Positions 1 to 10,138 are shown, numbered from the stretch's first letter. The stretch is DNA of 64,000 nt from Trichobilharzia szidati (GCA_944472155.2 OX235273.1:3073204-3137203); one strand, 5' to 3'. The notes: a model not told the origin generated them from the sequence alone. Made by a program: numbers and translations.

Positions 1-8
1 TCTTTCAA

Positions 9-208
9 ATATTGGTTTTGTAGGGATTTTGTTTTATTGGCTGTTTGAAGGATTTCATCATGAGCTGACACCATTTGGAGAACCATTGGAAAACCTGTAA
101 GGAGTACTGAACAGTTGTTTCGTCCCACTTCGGAAGTCTTCAAGTGAGAAACCGGGCTCGTAGACCATTAAGCCACTGGCACTCGTTCCAATGACCCATG
201 AATTCTAT
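9..208 (-). mobile_element. SINE-H fragment (hammerhead-bearing tRNA-derived SINE)
   Basis: Reverse-strand copy of the commonest repeat of the window. Reading leftwards it has an A-box-like part, then the hammerhead-like segment (GAAAC follows a GGAC-type stem around 100), then the element tail. The B box seen in full copies is missing between about 165 and 175, so this copy has an internal deletion. It ends near 208 where PLE sequence begins. Full copies are at 27428-27850 and 35390-35765. Confidence 0.7.
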
Positions 209-233
209 CTTTAACAGATTCTAGATGGGATGA

Positions 234-500
234 ATTAAAGTCTAAGTATTTATTAGAGTGTGTGTGTGTGTGGGGGTGTTGGATTTTTATAAATGCTGGT
301 ATCTAACCCACCCACCATCTTGTTTTCATTTTATTCTGCAGTCTAGCATGGCTAACTCACCCTGACCATTTTCTAACTCAGAAGTGGCTTCCATTCCGTC
401 TACTATTGAGTTTGTATGTGCAAAAATCTAAGGGATATGTTCAGATTTCAACACAGTGATGGAGTGTGTCATTCACATACCTTTACCATAACTGAGAAGC
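234..500 (-). mobile_element. Penelope-like element fragment, post-RT region
   Basis: Matches, on the same strand, the stretch at 7935-8160 and 36715-36960, where the reverse-strand translation is open and reads as the region of a PLE ORF after the RT core (LDCKIKRIEEGKLHTSVYRK at 7.9 kb). Here the frame is broken and a GT-rich run (258-273) interrupts it. A dead 5'-truncated copy. Confidence 0.6.
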
Positions 501-561
501 AGGGCTAAACTTTCTAAGACAGACACTTATGATCCCAACAACCCATTAATATGTCTGCTAC

Positions 562-898
562 TGTGGTGAGAGCTGTCTACTAGCCAAATTGATAGACAGT
601 AATTTACGTCAATATTTACGTTCCCAAGATTTGTCGTGAGAAAATATGAACAAAGAGTGATTCAAAAACCGACCACAGTAGACTTTGAGTAGGCGGATAC
701 AGTTAACAAATCGATGATCTGACATTCAAGAAACAGTCACAAAGAGATGAAAGATTAACTTCCAGTGAGAAACAACCAATCGGAAGACTGTGTTTGTTTG
801 CTTAACTAAACTATAATAATGTACATGAAAATATACAAATATGCTTTGATTTCCTTAATAAACGATCTGTTTCCTGGCCCTTGTATTCTATTGTTACA
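562..898 (+). mobile_element. Solo LTR, copy 1
   Basis: A 337-bp unit beginning TGTGGTGAG and ending TTGTTACA, i.e. the TG...CA ends of a retroviral-type LTR, with an AATAAA signal about 40 bp before its end. The same unit occurs inverted at 29472-29807 and 5'-truncated at 2761-2980. Flanks are CTAC on the left and CTAG on the right, a possible 4-bp target duplication with one change. No gag or pol sequence adjoins it, so it is a solo LTR, probably of a Ty3/Gypsy-like element. The family is not identified. Confidence 0.75.
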
Positions 899-902
899 CT
901 AG

Positions 903-1300
903 TAGTAGTATGAAATGTAATTAAAATGTTTACGATTGTAATCACAGTTCAATGTGAAGTGGCCAAACAATTAATGTCATATATAGAGTAATTCATAGGA
1001 TGTGTGTGCAATTATAGGATTAGTAGGCAAATGGAATGAAAATGAAAAAGTTACGTAACACTGCGCGAAATTTGATAACATATAGAATTTAACGTTGCAA
1101 AACAAAATTGATTTACAATGACAAGTGGAACAAGTGAAATAATACCGGGGACAATTCAAAGTGAGAATAGTAATAATAGTAACAATTGACGTAATAAAGG
1201 AAGAGCCAAAATATGATTAGGGATTACCATACTCTAGCATAGACGGATTAAGACCAGGAGAGTTGTACGGATGGAACGAACTTTTTCTGGATACGGAGAC
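903..1300. repeat. Left arm of an inverted PLE terminal repeat, then AT-rich spacer
   Basis: About 65 bp at 936-1002 recur as reverse complement at 1604-1672 with few differences. The PLE endonuclease remnant at 1300-1600 lies between the arms. Such inverted ends around truncated bodies are typical of PLEs. The remainder (1005-1300) is AT-rich with no gene recognised. Confidence 0.55.
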
Positions 1301-1672
1301 CTGGTTTCGCTATTTCAATAGCCGAAGCTTAGCCAATACAGATCAGTCGGGTATGTAGTGATTTGGGCAAATTACTTTTCGTCTTATAGATGAATTTAAA
1401 GGCGGAGACTGTAGAGATCATTGGGTGATCATTATCGACCAGATGTTCAATGATCGTGCTTCTTATAGTTCCACTTCCACCTCTTCGTAACCATACAGAA
1501 TAGTATTCTTACACCCTCTTGGACAAAATTTGAGTCAAACGACCGATATACACACAGAGTGGGTCAACATCGGGATCTTGTCCTTCAGGTTATTGAATAT
1601 CCTATGAATTATTCTATATATGACATTAATTGTTTTGCCACTTCACATTGAAATATGATTGTAATCACAGAC
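1300..1672 (-). mobile_element. PLE GIY-YIG endonuclease remnant
   Basis: On the reverse strand the sequence reads through YIGRLTQILSKRV and further to IRSTIIEHLVDNDHP, with stops and frame changes. This parallels the forward-strand copy at 4975-5250 (YIGRLNLILSKRV ... RSAIIEHLVTIGH). These are the C-terminal GIY-YIG domain features of PLE proteins. The endonuclease would nick target DNA during retrotransposition, but this copy cannot encode a protein. Confidence 0.65.
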
Positions 1673-1860
1673 ATTTTGATTTTAGTGCATTTCATACTAC
1701 TACTATTATTATTTTATGCATTCACACGTATGATTCAATTCCCTCACCGGATATAATTTCTTTAAAAAAACCCATATATATACACTATTGTACAGCTTGA
1801 TAATAAATTCGTTGTTGAAAAGAGTCTCTTCTCTGAATCACTTGTTTTGAACTTCTAAAT
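1670..1860 (+). repeat. PLE terminal (noncoding) repeat
   Basis: The segment recurs at 13371-13545 in the same orientation and, inverted and diverged, at 21830-21960. Shared landmarks are TTCAATTCCCTCACCGGATA, a GTACAGCTTGATAATAAATT-like part and GAAAAGAGTCTCTTC. The GAAA..GTC arrangement resembles the 3' half of the PLE-type hammerheads at 40187 and 45372, but the 5' core is not canonical. Confidence 0.5.
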
Positions 1861-2510
1861 TCTGCAGTTCATTTCTATTTATTATAGTTGCTTTGCTGTT
1901 CCCTTCTTGTCTCTACCTCTATACAAGGCAACTTCAGCTGGTAGGCTTTTATGTTTGGAATAAAAATCATCTTTCTCTTCAAAAGTTTTCTACTACCTTC
2001 CAAACCCCTCTCCTCCAATGACCAGAACAATTTTACTCACAATATTTGATAATTTATATCCTTTATTCCGGTATTCTTTTGAAGAAACACTATGGAAACT
2101 TTCCACTTTCCACTGGTCTGATTTATTTATTTCTCAATGTATGACTGATTCTGGCTAATTCATCTTAAATATTGATTATTTCATGGTGAACTGTTTATTC
2201 ATCGTATAGTCTTACTATCTCTTGTTCAATGCATACTGTCTATATATATGTATACTGATCACGCATTAAAAACATGTTTTACAACCTTGAACTAACAACT
2301 AGTCAATTTTCCTGCCCCATCATCATCGTCGTTGTCTGCATGCATTGAACACTACTCTACAGAGAGTGAATTCAGGCCACAATTCTGTGTCATTTAAATA
2401 CTGTTAATCTTAACACCACTGGGACATGAAACCAATCTGCTTTCAGATATGTATTCATATTCTGCGTTAAGATGTATCTACCTGGAACCCGACTAAATTA
2501 TCCAATTTTA
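1861..2510. other. AT-rich stretch without recognisable gene
   Basis: Looked at on both strands. I see no long open frame and no repeat shared with the rest of the window. Confidence 0.5.
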
Positions 2511-2514
2511 TTAT

Positions 2515-2708
2515 TTTTTACGAGTTGATCACGGTTTGATATTAGTTAGAGAATCATTGAAAGCCACCAGGGAGTACTGGACAGCAGCTCTTTCATACTA
2601 TAAGTTCGAGAATCATCGGCAGTACGCCGATGAAACAGATGCTGTCCAGTACTCCTTGGATTTCGATGGTTCTCTAACTGATATCAGTCCGTGATCAACT
2701 CGTAAAAA
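2515..2708. repeat. SINE-H fold-back (imperfect inverted repeat)
   Basis: The left arm (about 2515-2605, reverse-strand SINE-H tail) and right arm (about 2630-2708, forward-strand tail) are inverted copies of the 3' end of SINE-H and meet in a short centre containing GCAGTACGCCGATGAAAC. The same arrangement, but perfect, is at 35112-35386. The arms here have diverged noticeably, so this is an older event. Confidence 0.75.
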
Positions 2709-2760
2709 CATAACTAACCCTTACAAACCAAACTATAGAAAATTTTATTATTATTATTTC

Positions 2761-2980
2761 GATAGACTTTGAGTAGGCGAATACAGTTAACATATAGATG
2801 ATCTGACATTCAAGGAACAGTCACAGGGAGATGAAAGATTAACTTTAAGTGAGAAACAACCAATCAGGGGACTGTTTTTGTTTGCTTAACTAAACTATAA
2901 TAATGTACATGAAAATATATATATGCTTTAATTTCCTTAATAAACGATCTGTTTCCTGGCCCTTGTCTTCTGTTGTTACA
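2761..2980 (+). mobile_element. Solo LTR, copy 2 (5'-truncated)
   Basis: Matches the last 220 bp or so of the LTR at 562-898, including the AATAAA signal and the terminal TTGTTACA. The first third is missing, and a TTA-rich run joins it to the SINE-H fold-back upstream. Confidence 0.7.
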
Positions 2981-3059
2981 CTACTATTGGGGATATTGGT
3001 GATCCCACTACCACCTTATTCGTTGGCTTGAATAGTTTATTTTGAAATTTGAATATAGT

Positions 3060-3274
3060 GAAGGTTAGACAACATAGCTGAACACCCAATATTATTTCAT
3101 CAACCGAGTGAGAGCTTAGTCCTACTTTTGAGTTCAGGATCGATGTTCACTTCATTTCTAACTGCCTCTAGAGCTGTATTAATGGGAACATTAGTATATA
3201 GACTGGTTATCTCAAAATTAACCATCTTTTTGTCTTCTTCTAATTGAATTCCCTCTAGTTTCTGTTTCATTACA
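3060..3274 (-). mobile_element. PLE reverse transcriptase fragment
   Basis: The reverse strand reads NFEITSLYTNVPINTALEAV, the conserved N-terminal RT block of Penelope-like elements (the aspartate is E in this copy), followed by RNEVNIDPELK. The frame runs to the retroposon inserted at 3275. The PLE 3' noncoding end seems to resume at about 3780. A broken element. Confidence 0.75.
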
Positions 3275-3710
3275 TTTCGGATTGTTTCGCGTGCATCTCG
3301 GATTGTGAGGGCGATTGTTACTTCCCGGCTGCCCACACCGTGGAAGTTGGTTGCGTGACCGCAGAGCCCAGGGGACAACTGCTTGAGGCCGGTCACACGC
3401 GGCCTGTTTTTGTTTGTTCGTTTTCATTTGGTATGTCTCAGTAGCGTATTTATCACTTCTGCCCTGTGACACGGCAGCAGAAAGCGCGGTCGTTGTTAAT
3501 CCGGGCCCCGACCGATACGGCATGATATTTTGTGATTTATTTTGAGTCATAGGATTGAGTTGGGTACCTGCTTTTTGTCTAACCGCTATCCAAACAACTT
3601 TTCTGGCATGGTAGGACCTCAAGCGGCCAAAGTCTCAGCCAGTATAGCTTGTCTAGTCATTGAGGTGTTCAAGCCCGACCACCACGTCAAGGTAGCAGCT
3701 TTCTGTTGAG
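3275..3710 (+). mobile_element. Unclassified 436-bp retroposon with 11-bp TSD
   Basis: Bounded by GTTTCATTACA at 3264-3274 and 3711-3721, a clean target-site duplication, so the insert is 436 bp and lies inside the PLE RT. Its 3' two thirds recur at 52024-52317, again with a TSD. It is GC-richer than its surroundings, and I see no confident A/B box pair or ORF of known type. Short frames inside it are chance. It could be a SINE or the 3' end of a LINE. Orientation is taken from the shared end being the right-hand one. Confidence 0.7.
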
Positions 3711-3721
3711 GTTTCATTACA

Positions 3722-4295
3722 CAGGAATTAGCTAGGCTAGAATTTGACCTATCTCTACTCTAATGGGGCAGAGCACTAATTCTGAATATTTAGATAAGAT
3801 TATTGGAACATACAAAATTTAGCTGCACCTAGAATAATTGGCCCTCCTAAATTAAGTAACCTAGAGAAAAGCTCAGCCGTTGCAGTGCATTCACCTGCAT
3901 GTAATCACACAACGATAGGGTGAGTGAGACAGCGTGAGAGTATTGAAAAGTAATACAGGTAGTTAGGTGGAGGCAGAGAGAGCGAGAGAGAAGGAGGTTC
4001 ATCATTGAAGCTGTGTTTATCTAATCAACACGAATGATGTGAAATCGGAAGGACGCAGCACGTCACCTATATCGGAGATATGGTCATTGGCAACCAGAAA
4101 CAACGAAGGGAAGCTGGAGAGACAGAGAGAAAATTATGTATGAGAGAAATTGTGGAAACGTGTGACTAAACTGATGTAATTATGAGTGGGAATAATTTGT
4201 GCTCGAAACCTTGTCATCCAGTTGTTAGTAGTGCATGATCGCTGTGTGATTATTCAAGTAAACTTATCTAATATGGAATTTCGTCATTTATTTTG
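3722..4295 (+). mobile_element. PLE noncoding terminal region
   Basis: Carries the landmarks AAAAGCTCAGC, GCACTGCATGCATT-like, an AGGTAGGTGGA-like run, then TGTGCTCGAAAC followed by GTCATC at about 4200, the order seen at 8190-8605, 28200-29470 and 31040-31650. The GAAAC..GTC pair suggests a relic hammerhead in the PLE terminal repeat. Confidence 0.55.
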
Positions 4296-4620
4296 ACAGC
4301 TATCTTCGCTCAGTACTACTCAAGATCAGATGGCCAGCCAGGAAAGATCAGCAACAGAGATCTCTTGGGAACGAACCAATCCAGCAGGAACCAATTGTGT
4401 AACAAATATACAGGAAGAAATAGAGTTAGGTGGATTGGCCGTACTCTGAGTAAACAGACCATCAAGTGAATGACATCACACGCCAGGCCATCGCTCGATT
4501 GGCACCCGAATAAGGAGAGGAGAATTGATCGTCAGTGCGAGGGTAACATGGAGGAGGTCATGTGAAGAGGGGATGAAAGCATGTCCTCTCGATTATGTAA
4601 GATTACTCACTGCTTTTCAG
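4296..4620 (+). mobile_element. RTE-B LINE 3' fragment
   Basis: Diverged copy of the C-terminal RTE-B ORF. CTTCGCTCAGTACT, CAAGATCAGATGGCC and GGAGGTCATGTGAAGAGG correspond to CLRSILKIRWP and WRRSCEEE of the intact copy at 38392-38907. Insertions and stops break the frame. Confidence 0.7.
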
Positions 4621-4734
4621 TTATTGTTATTATATACACACTTTGATTTATTCTCATACTAAATGACAATAACCTGTGACTTCTGTAGTCAATTAACACT
4701 GTGTATATGCCCCCCCCCATCGCTTATTTAACTC

Positions 4735-5222
4735 CACATCTTTGAAGAGAAGTCAAGTAAAAGAGATCTCTTTTTTCTAATTTATGTCCATGCCAAAAAA
4801 GAAACCTGTATACGAACCTCGACTTCAACGTTAACCTACTCAGTGATGTCCTTAGGAGGAGAATTTCCACTTCTTTAAGAAGAACTTTCTTTGAGGCAAC
4901 ATTGAGAGTAGTGTTCTCTAGTTGACCACTGATCTGCAGAAGGCCAAAGGACAAGATCCCGCACCTGACCACTTATGTGTGTATATATCAGTTCATCTGT
5001 TGCTGTGGAGCCAGCCAGGTACATCGGTCGTCTGAATCTCATCCTGTCAAAAAGGGTCAAAGAACACAATCCAGCGTGGCTGCAGAAGAAAAGCAGTGAC
5101 CGTATAAGGAGTGCAATAATTGAACATCTCGTCACCATTGGTCATTCCATCTCAGCAAACGGCTCCTTCAAAGAAATCTACAAAATGAAGAACAACCTGC
5201 CAAAGACAATACGTTTCCTTCT
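4735..5222 (+). mobile_element. PLE C-terminal region with GIY-YIG domain, interrupted
   Basis: Reading forward, 4850-4900 gives RRTFFEATLRVVFS, then the stretch from 4975 gives ARYIGRLNLILSKRVKEHNP and RSAIIEHLVTIGHSISANGS. This is the Penelope-type GIY-YIG nuclease end (YIG, an R, the H of EH, HL..GH). The leading Cys ligands seen in relatives (CACGA, CSCGA) are lost (VAVEPA here). The frame is cut at 5222 by the hammerhead SINE pair and resumes after the TSD at 5750-5758. Confidence 0.75.
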
Positions 5223-5567
5223 TTTTGATTGCGCACTAGTTAGTAACTAGTGTAATGTGTCTAGTCCTGTTTTCGGTGCAGACTGAATTCTATCAGTCAT
5301 GTTTGCAATGTGGCCACCATGCTAGGTGGCTCGACATTACGGTGCACTGTGAATTGTTGGTATTAGATGGTTGGAGGCAATCGGCAGGAAGCCTTGGACC
5401 TAGGTTTCGTGCTAGTTGGCACTCATCAGCAAGGCGTATCTGCAACCTTGAAGGAACTGATGTCCCTTGTGAGATTCGAACCCGCGTCACCCAGTGCTGC
5501 AGTCAGAGACGTTACCACTGAGCTATTCAGGCTCGCGACTGACCTCCTGTAGGACTGTATTGGATAT
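5223..5567 (-). mobile_element. SINE-R, 345-nt hammerhead retroelement (full unit)
   Basis: Read on the reverse strand: an A box (TAGCTCAGTGGTAACG) about 5515-5530, a B box (GGGTTCGAATC) about 5470, then a complete hammerhead ribozyme (5435-5391), then a 3' part ending at 5223. The last 49 bp (5222-5270) are repeated exactly at 5567-5615, giving a period of 345 bp. The whole 5223-5749 insert sits in a PLE between two copies of TTTCCTTCT (5214-5222 and 5750-5758). No protein is encoded. Pol III transcription and self-cleavage are inferred from the boxes and the ribozyme. Confidence 0.85.
5391..5435 (-). ncRNA. Hammerhead ribozyme, intact core (minus strand)
   Basis: Reverse complement reads CUGAUGA, stem II GUGC/GCAC with loop CAACUA, GAAA, stem III ACC/GGU with a 2-nt loop, the cleavage C (complement of 5397), and a six-pair stem I GCCUUG/CAAGGC. 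Every invariant core base is present. Stem III is very short, like schistosome and other metazoan SINE hammerheads known to work best as dimers. Confidence 0.9.
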
Positions 5568-5749
5568 TTTTGATTGCGCACTAGTTAGTAACTAGTGTAA
5601 TGTGTCTAGTCCTGTGACGCGGGTTCGAATCTCACAAGGGACATCAGTTCCTTCAAGGTTGCAGATACGCCTTGCTGATGAGTGCCAACTAGCACGAAAC
5701 CTAGGTCCAAGGCTTCCTGCCGATTGCCTCCAACCATCTAATACCAACT
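5568..5749 (+). mobile_element. SINE-R partial unit, mixed orientation
   Basis: The first 48 bp (to 5615) are the minus-oriented 3' end of SINE-R in tandem with the unit at 5223-5567. At 5616 the orientation flips, and 5616-5748 is plus-oriented B box, hammerhead and following sequence. The right end abuts the TSD at 5750. One insertion event therefore delivered a tandem junction and an inversion together. Confidence 0.85.
5669..5713 (+). ncRNA. Hammerhead ribozyme, intact core (plus strand)
   Basis: Core CTGATGA at 5675-5681; stem II 5682-5685 with 5692-5695, loop 5686-5691; GAAA at 5696-5699; stem III 5699-5701 with 5704-5706; cleavage expected after C5707; stem I 5669-5674 with 5708-5713, all six pairs Watson-Crick. 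Same sequence as the minus-strand ribozyme at 5391-5435, so transcripts through both could also pair with each other. Confidence 0.9.
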
Positions 5750-6010
5750 TTTCCTTCTACTTTGCATTGCAGAAGCCCTAGCCATTCAGTTAGAAGAACC
5801 AGAACTATGCGTGCAAGAGAAAATTATTCAACCACTTCTGCCATCATGGTAACAACTCTGTTGATCTGCCTTAACCTTTGCTTGTTTGTTTGTCTTTCTG
5901 ACTACTTAAAACTCTTGTGTAATTCCGTATGCTATTTTGTTTCCATGTTCACCCTGAGCACAACTCTTTCATCAAACTATTCATATTATTATTACGTAAC
6001 TCTTCTTTAA
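5750..6010 (+). mobile_element. PLE remnant after SINE-R insertion
   Basis: From the second TTTCCTTCT the PLE sequence resumes: GCATTGCAGAAGCCC..CATTCAG..AGAA..CCAGAACT..ATTCAACCACTTCTGCCATCATG parallels 15690-15785 of another copy. No intact frame. Confidence 0.6.
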
Positions 6011-6800
6011 CAATCGTTTGTGACAACTCATCACTTTTGTTACTACCCTCTTGCATCAACATCCAATTCATTTGAACTTATTAACTGTATTTTCGTTTGA
6101 CAAATTTAATGTACACACACACACATACAAAACAACCATATATATGAAAATGATACATTCACATTTGTAACTTTGTTGTCAAGGCACCATCGTGCAGTTT
6201 GATGTTCAGGCAGTCGAGTGCTAATAGTGATCGGAGAAGACTTTACTTCATAATTTCGGTACCTTAAATCCGACTACGTAAAAGCCTATCCCTCTACTGC
6301 TTCCTAACACTTCTTCAGTGGGACAAGTAAACCTTCCCGCTAAAATCGCATTCATTAATATAAGGATAGACGTCTTTTCAAAAATTTTCATACATTTGGT
6401 TCCCATGATAAATTTCGATAGAGAAAGAAAGACCAGATTTGCAGTATAAAATGATATCATTCTATTTCATAGGTTCTCATCAGCTGCACACCACCACCTG
6501 AAATTACAATGGTTATAATTAATAACATTTCATACTTCAATGTTTGAAATGTAATACAGAAAGCATTATAGGATAAACGCATCCGGAATATAAGGATTAA
6601 AATTTTCGTAGTTTAAGTTACCATCAATTTATATACTATCAAACTATGGAAAAAGGAAGAGAAAGGGGGGGGGGTGAGAGAAGACAGAAAACAGAAAAAT
6701 CTAATAAACAGTGTCAACATGGCAACTCAACAAGGTCAAAGTTCATCAATTGGAAAACTTGCTCAGTGAGTTGGACTCACTAGTGTCTATGAGTAATCAG
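6011..6800. other. AT-rich stretch, no gene recognised
   Basis: Holds a short CA run (6115-6125) and a 10-base G run near 6666. No long coding frame on either strand and no clear match elsewhere in the window. Confidence 0.5.
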
Positions 6801-6819
6801 TGTAATGAAAGTGATATGG

Positions 6820-7200
6820 TTACCAAGGGAGTGAGAGATTGACTACACTCTCTTTCTGTGTGCATATATTTGATCTGAGACGTTTGATTGCAATTACTTC
6901 AGCAAATCGTAGTAGATTCGCTGTCCTTTGTATGGTTAATATTTTGGAGGATTTGGAAATCTCGACAAAATGACCCGTATTCACAAGGTGTCTGGTAATT
7001 GCACTTTGTAAATATTTGCTTCCTTTTGAGCATAAGTTTCTCGGAATGTGCTCTGAAAACCGGATAGAAGCCCTTCTTTCTGTCCTTCCGATGTACTTAC
7101 TGCCGCAGGTGCACTTAAATTTATAAATGCAGTTGGAGGTAACATCAATGAAACAACATGTGTTGGGTGTAGATTCGATGAACAAGGATTCAGTAATCAA
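6820..7200 (-). mobile_element. PLE GIY-YIG endonuclease domain, open
   Basis: A 126-residue open frame. In order: CTCGSKYIGRTERRASIRFS with the YIG and arginine of GIY-YIG nucleases, EHIPRNL, a HLVNTGH motif, and AEVIAIKRL with the glutamate that completes the active site, ending QKESVVNLSLPW then stop. It is the best endonuclease of its lineage here; the ending is shared with fragments at 35980-36165 and 50160-50345. The N-terminal RT is absent, so this is a 5'-truncated insertion. Confidence 0.8.
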
Positions 7201-7204
7201 CCTC

Positions 7205-8185
7205 TCCCTCTCTCAACCTACCTAGATTACTTTTTAGAATTTTAACCCTGTCCCACCCTATTGTGTGGTTGTGTGCTAATGCATGCATTGCAATTGCTGA
7301 GCTTTTTTCTAAATTACTATCTTCTCTGGGTCAACCATCATTATGATTATGAACAATAAATTTTGTTCAAAACGTTATCCAGTAAATAATACTGTTTCAC
7401 TGTGTGATATACCTAATAAACAAACTAATGTGGAATTGCATTCTTATCTTAGCTAAATTCTTATGTTCTGACAATCTGACTACCCCTGACCTACTAGTGT
7501 GACCTATGTAGTTGACCTAACTCACAGTCATTGCAGGGTATTTTGTAAATTATATTATTTTGTCTAATTGGGTCAACTGGGTCCTTTAACCTACAGAGCT
7601 TGTCCCTGAGTGAGTTTGTAGGTTTAAATGCCACCCTAATTCCTGCTTTATTTAGAATCCTACGTAGGGTCTCTGATGTCCCCTCTTTATATGGTATAAC
7701 TGTAGATGACTTATATTCTCTTTTATTTATGTTATTATTACTAGTTTCACAATTCTTTTTATTTTTCTTTCGGCGTTTTCCAATCTTCCTAATGAACTTT
7801 AGAGGATATTTATTTAAAACCAACGCCTCTTCTATCTGTTTTATTTCATCATTTAGGTCTTTCTTTGTGCTACTTAGTGCGATGGCTCGATTTGTTAAAC
7901 ACTTAACTAAGGCTACCTTAACAGTTAAAGGATGAGATGAATTAAAGTCTAAATATCTATAAGAATGCGTTGGTTTTCTATAAACACTAGTGTGTAGTTT
8001 ACCTTCTTCTATTCGTTTTATCTTACAATCTAACATGGTTAATTCTCTTTGTTCATTTTCCGATTCAAATGTGAATTTTATTCCCTCCACTAGTGAGTTT
8101 ATGAGTGTTTGTCAAGAAGCTAGAGATATGTTCTGTTTTTAACACTGTGAAAGTGTCATCCACATATCTCCACCATATTTTTGGA
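7205..8185 (-). mobile_element. PLE, post-RT linker and start of GIY-YIG
   Basis: Reverse-strand open frame 8090-7494 (198 aa): LDCKIKRIEEGKLHTSVYRK, RYLDFNSSHPL, KCLTNRAIALS, then RILNKAGIRVAFKPTNSL, NNIIYKIPCNDCE and a stop. This is the segment between RT and GIY-YIG in PLEs. The nuclease proper is lost. At about 8185 it abuts a plus-strand terminal region (8190-8605), a head-to-head arrangement common for PLE copies. 7205-7440 carries terminal-repeat sequence. Confidence 0.75.
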
Positions 8186-8189
8186 AAAA

Positions 8190-8605
8190 AGCTCAGCAAT
8201 TGCAATACATGCATTAACACACAACCACACAATGGAGTGGGTGGGAGAGGGTTGAAATTTTAAAAAGTAATCTAGGTAGGTGGAGAGAGGGAGTGGTTGA
8301 TTACTGAACCCTTGTTCATCGAGTGTACACTCAACAAATGCAATAGGAATGAATCATCACTCATACCCCGAAATATGGAAAATAATACTACCAATAAAAT
8401 CAAATGAAAAACAGTGGAACTATATAAATGAATTTAGGAAGTCGTGTGATTACCTTGATATGATTATGAGTGGCAATAAATTGTACTCGAAACGTGGTCA
8501 TCAGTGAATATTACTGTATACGCAACACTGTGAGACTTTATCAAAATAAAATTTGCCCATAATGGAATTACACTCTACCACAGTGCACAAGTTTTATTCT
8601 TATGT
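8190..8605 (+). mobile_element. PLE noncoding terminal region
   Basis: Starts AAAAAAGCTCAGCAATTGCA, continues through an AGTAATCTAGGTAGGTGG-type block, and ends with GATTATGAGTGGCAATAAATT, CTCGAAAC and GTGGTCATCAG near 8460-8510. It is repeated at 28920-29470, 31080-31640 and, inverted, 30370-30500. Contains the relic hammerhead-like GAAAC..GUC segment. Confidence 0.65.
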
Positions 8606-8754
8606 CAAGTCTGCGATGATCCTGCATAACCGAAATTAATTGTATGCTCTAGAATCAAGTTGTTGACTGTTCTGTCTTCTTCTTTTGATCGCGATGCTAA
8701 TAAGTGTTTATGGGCGTATCTAGACAATGCCTTTGTCGGTACGACTTACATCCT

Positions 8755-9645
8755 TAGCTCCGCAGGACCACTTCGCTTATTTGGGAAGTTGCATCAACCA
8801 GTGCCAGCAGGTTGATCGCTAACGAAATCTCAGCATGCATACAGAAGGTTAGTTTGGAATTTGCCAACTTATGCCATCTCCCGCATAGACGTGATATCCA
8901 TCTGTGGATAAAAGGATGTGTATACTGCTCATCAGTTTGCCCCGTCTTCCATTATGGCTGTCAGAGAGACATCGCCATTGGAAGTGGAAGACATGAAAGG
9001 GTTGGATAACTGTTTTTGATCATACGTGTCTGCGCTCAATCACCCTTGTTAGGTGATATAATAGGGTGAGTAATATTGAGGTTAGGCATCAGTCGAGTGC
9101 TATGTAAGGAGGGAAGGGAAATCAGTCGATGAGGCTGTGAAGTTACATCGACTAAGTGAGATGGTTAGGACATGTGTTACGTATGCCTAGCCTAGCCATC
9201 GCCTTTTTCGACGGTCTATGTTAGCTGACATAGGGTAAGGTTGGAAAATAGCTAGTACGTGGTGGTCAAAGCAAAACATGTCTTCATCAGTCAGTCAAAT
9301 CCGTAACAGTTAGTTCAAGCCAGCCAGACTTCATGACTGTTTGGAGTCCTCAGGATGGTAAAAACCAATGAAGGCAGGAGATAATTGGTGATATGGCTCA
9401 GAATCATTGTCAATGGCTGGCGCAGATGCATCCACTCCTTGTGACTTATAATACCCAATGAAACTAATTTGTTCTCCGTTATTACTATTCCTTTTGCCTC
9501 ATATCTCTGTTTACCGTCTCTGTTTTGCATTTCTTTTCATTTCCTTCTCTTGCTTTGTGTACTAAGTGAAGTGTGGCGACTCGAACTGCTTCACATCGGC
9601 GCAAAGTTCTGTGTTGTAACCAGTCAGTCAGTCAGTTCCACAGGA
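8755..9645 (+). mobile_element. RTE-A LINE 3' region
   Basis: A diverged forward copy of the C-terminal ORF and 3' end seen intact at 53343-52978 (minus). CACTTCGCTTATTTGGGAAG, ATCGCTAACGAAATCTCAG and GTCCTCAGGATGG are shared landmarks. It ends AAAGTTCTGTGTTG followed by (CAGT)n at 9622-9638, the usual RTE-A microsatellite tail. Stops break the frame. Confidence 0.75.
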
Positions 9646-10135
9646 GCAAGTGAATTGGTAAATACGCCCTGAATTTTCCAACAACAGGATCTTATCTTTA
9701 ACGTTTTGGCATACAAGGGCATGTGTGGAGAAGATTAGGCGTAGTGATTTAGCATAGAACGTACTTCAGATTTCAACTGTTAGATTTTCGTTACAAACCA
9801 ACGTCAGTTAGACATATCACTACTGACAGTCAAAGAGCACTGGTCAGCTGTTCTGTCCTCTTTTGATTAGCGGGTACTCTTGGGCCCTATAGGGATTGAA
9901 TCCGGGACCTTCGAGTAACGATAACAAGCTAGTTGACCATTTATACACTTCTTCGAACTGCTGGAGAACTTCACCAACTGAATCGCCCTTGAATTGCAGA
10001 TTTACAAGTGGTTGTTTTTTCAACACATAACGGTTTCAGTGAGTTGGTAATAGGGAATTAAAGAGATTCCATATAGCTTTGAACGCGATTGTAATCACAA
10101 TTCTGGATCAGTTCAAACGTCACTGAACCATACGA
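9646..10135. other. Unassigned DNA with a tRNA-like SINE scrap
   Basis: Around 9885-9960 the reverse strand reads GGTCCCGGATTCAATCC, which could be a B box, next to AATGGTCAACTAGCTTG. It probably derives from a SINE but is too short and diverged to place. The rest shows nothing recognisable. Confidence 0.35.
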
Positions 10136-10138
10136 CAG

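Noticed and set aside
3218..3622. 134-codon minus-strand frame as a gene
   Set aside because: It spans the junction between PLE RT and the inserted retroposon and is not conserved in the second retroposon copy; a chance frame in GC-richer DNA.
5255..5552. Frames of 61-88 codons within the SINE-R pair
   Set aside because: They run across the A/B boxes and ribozyme on both strands; the element is noncoding.
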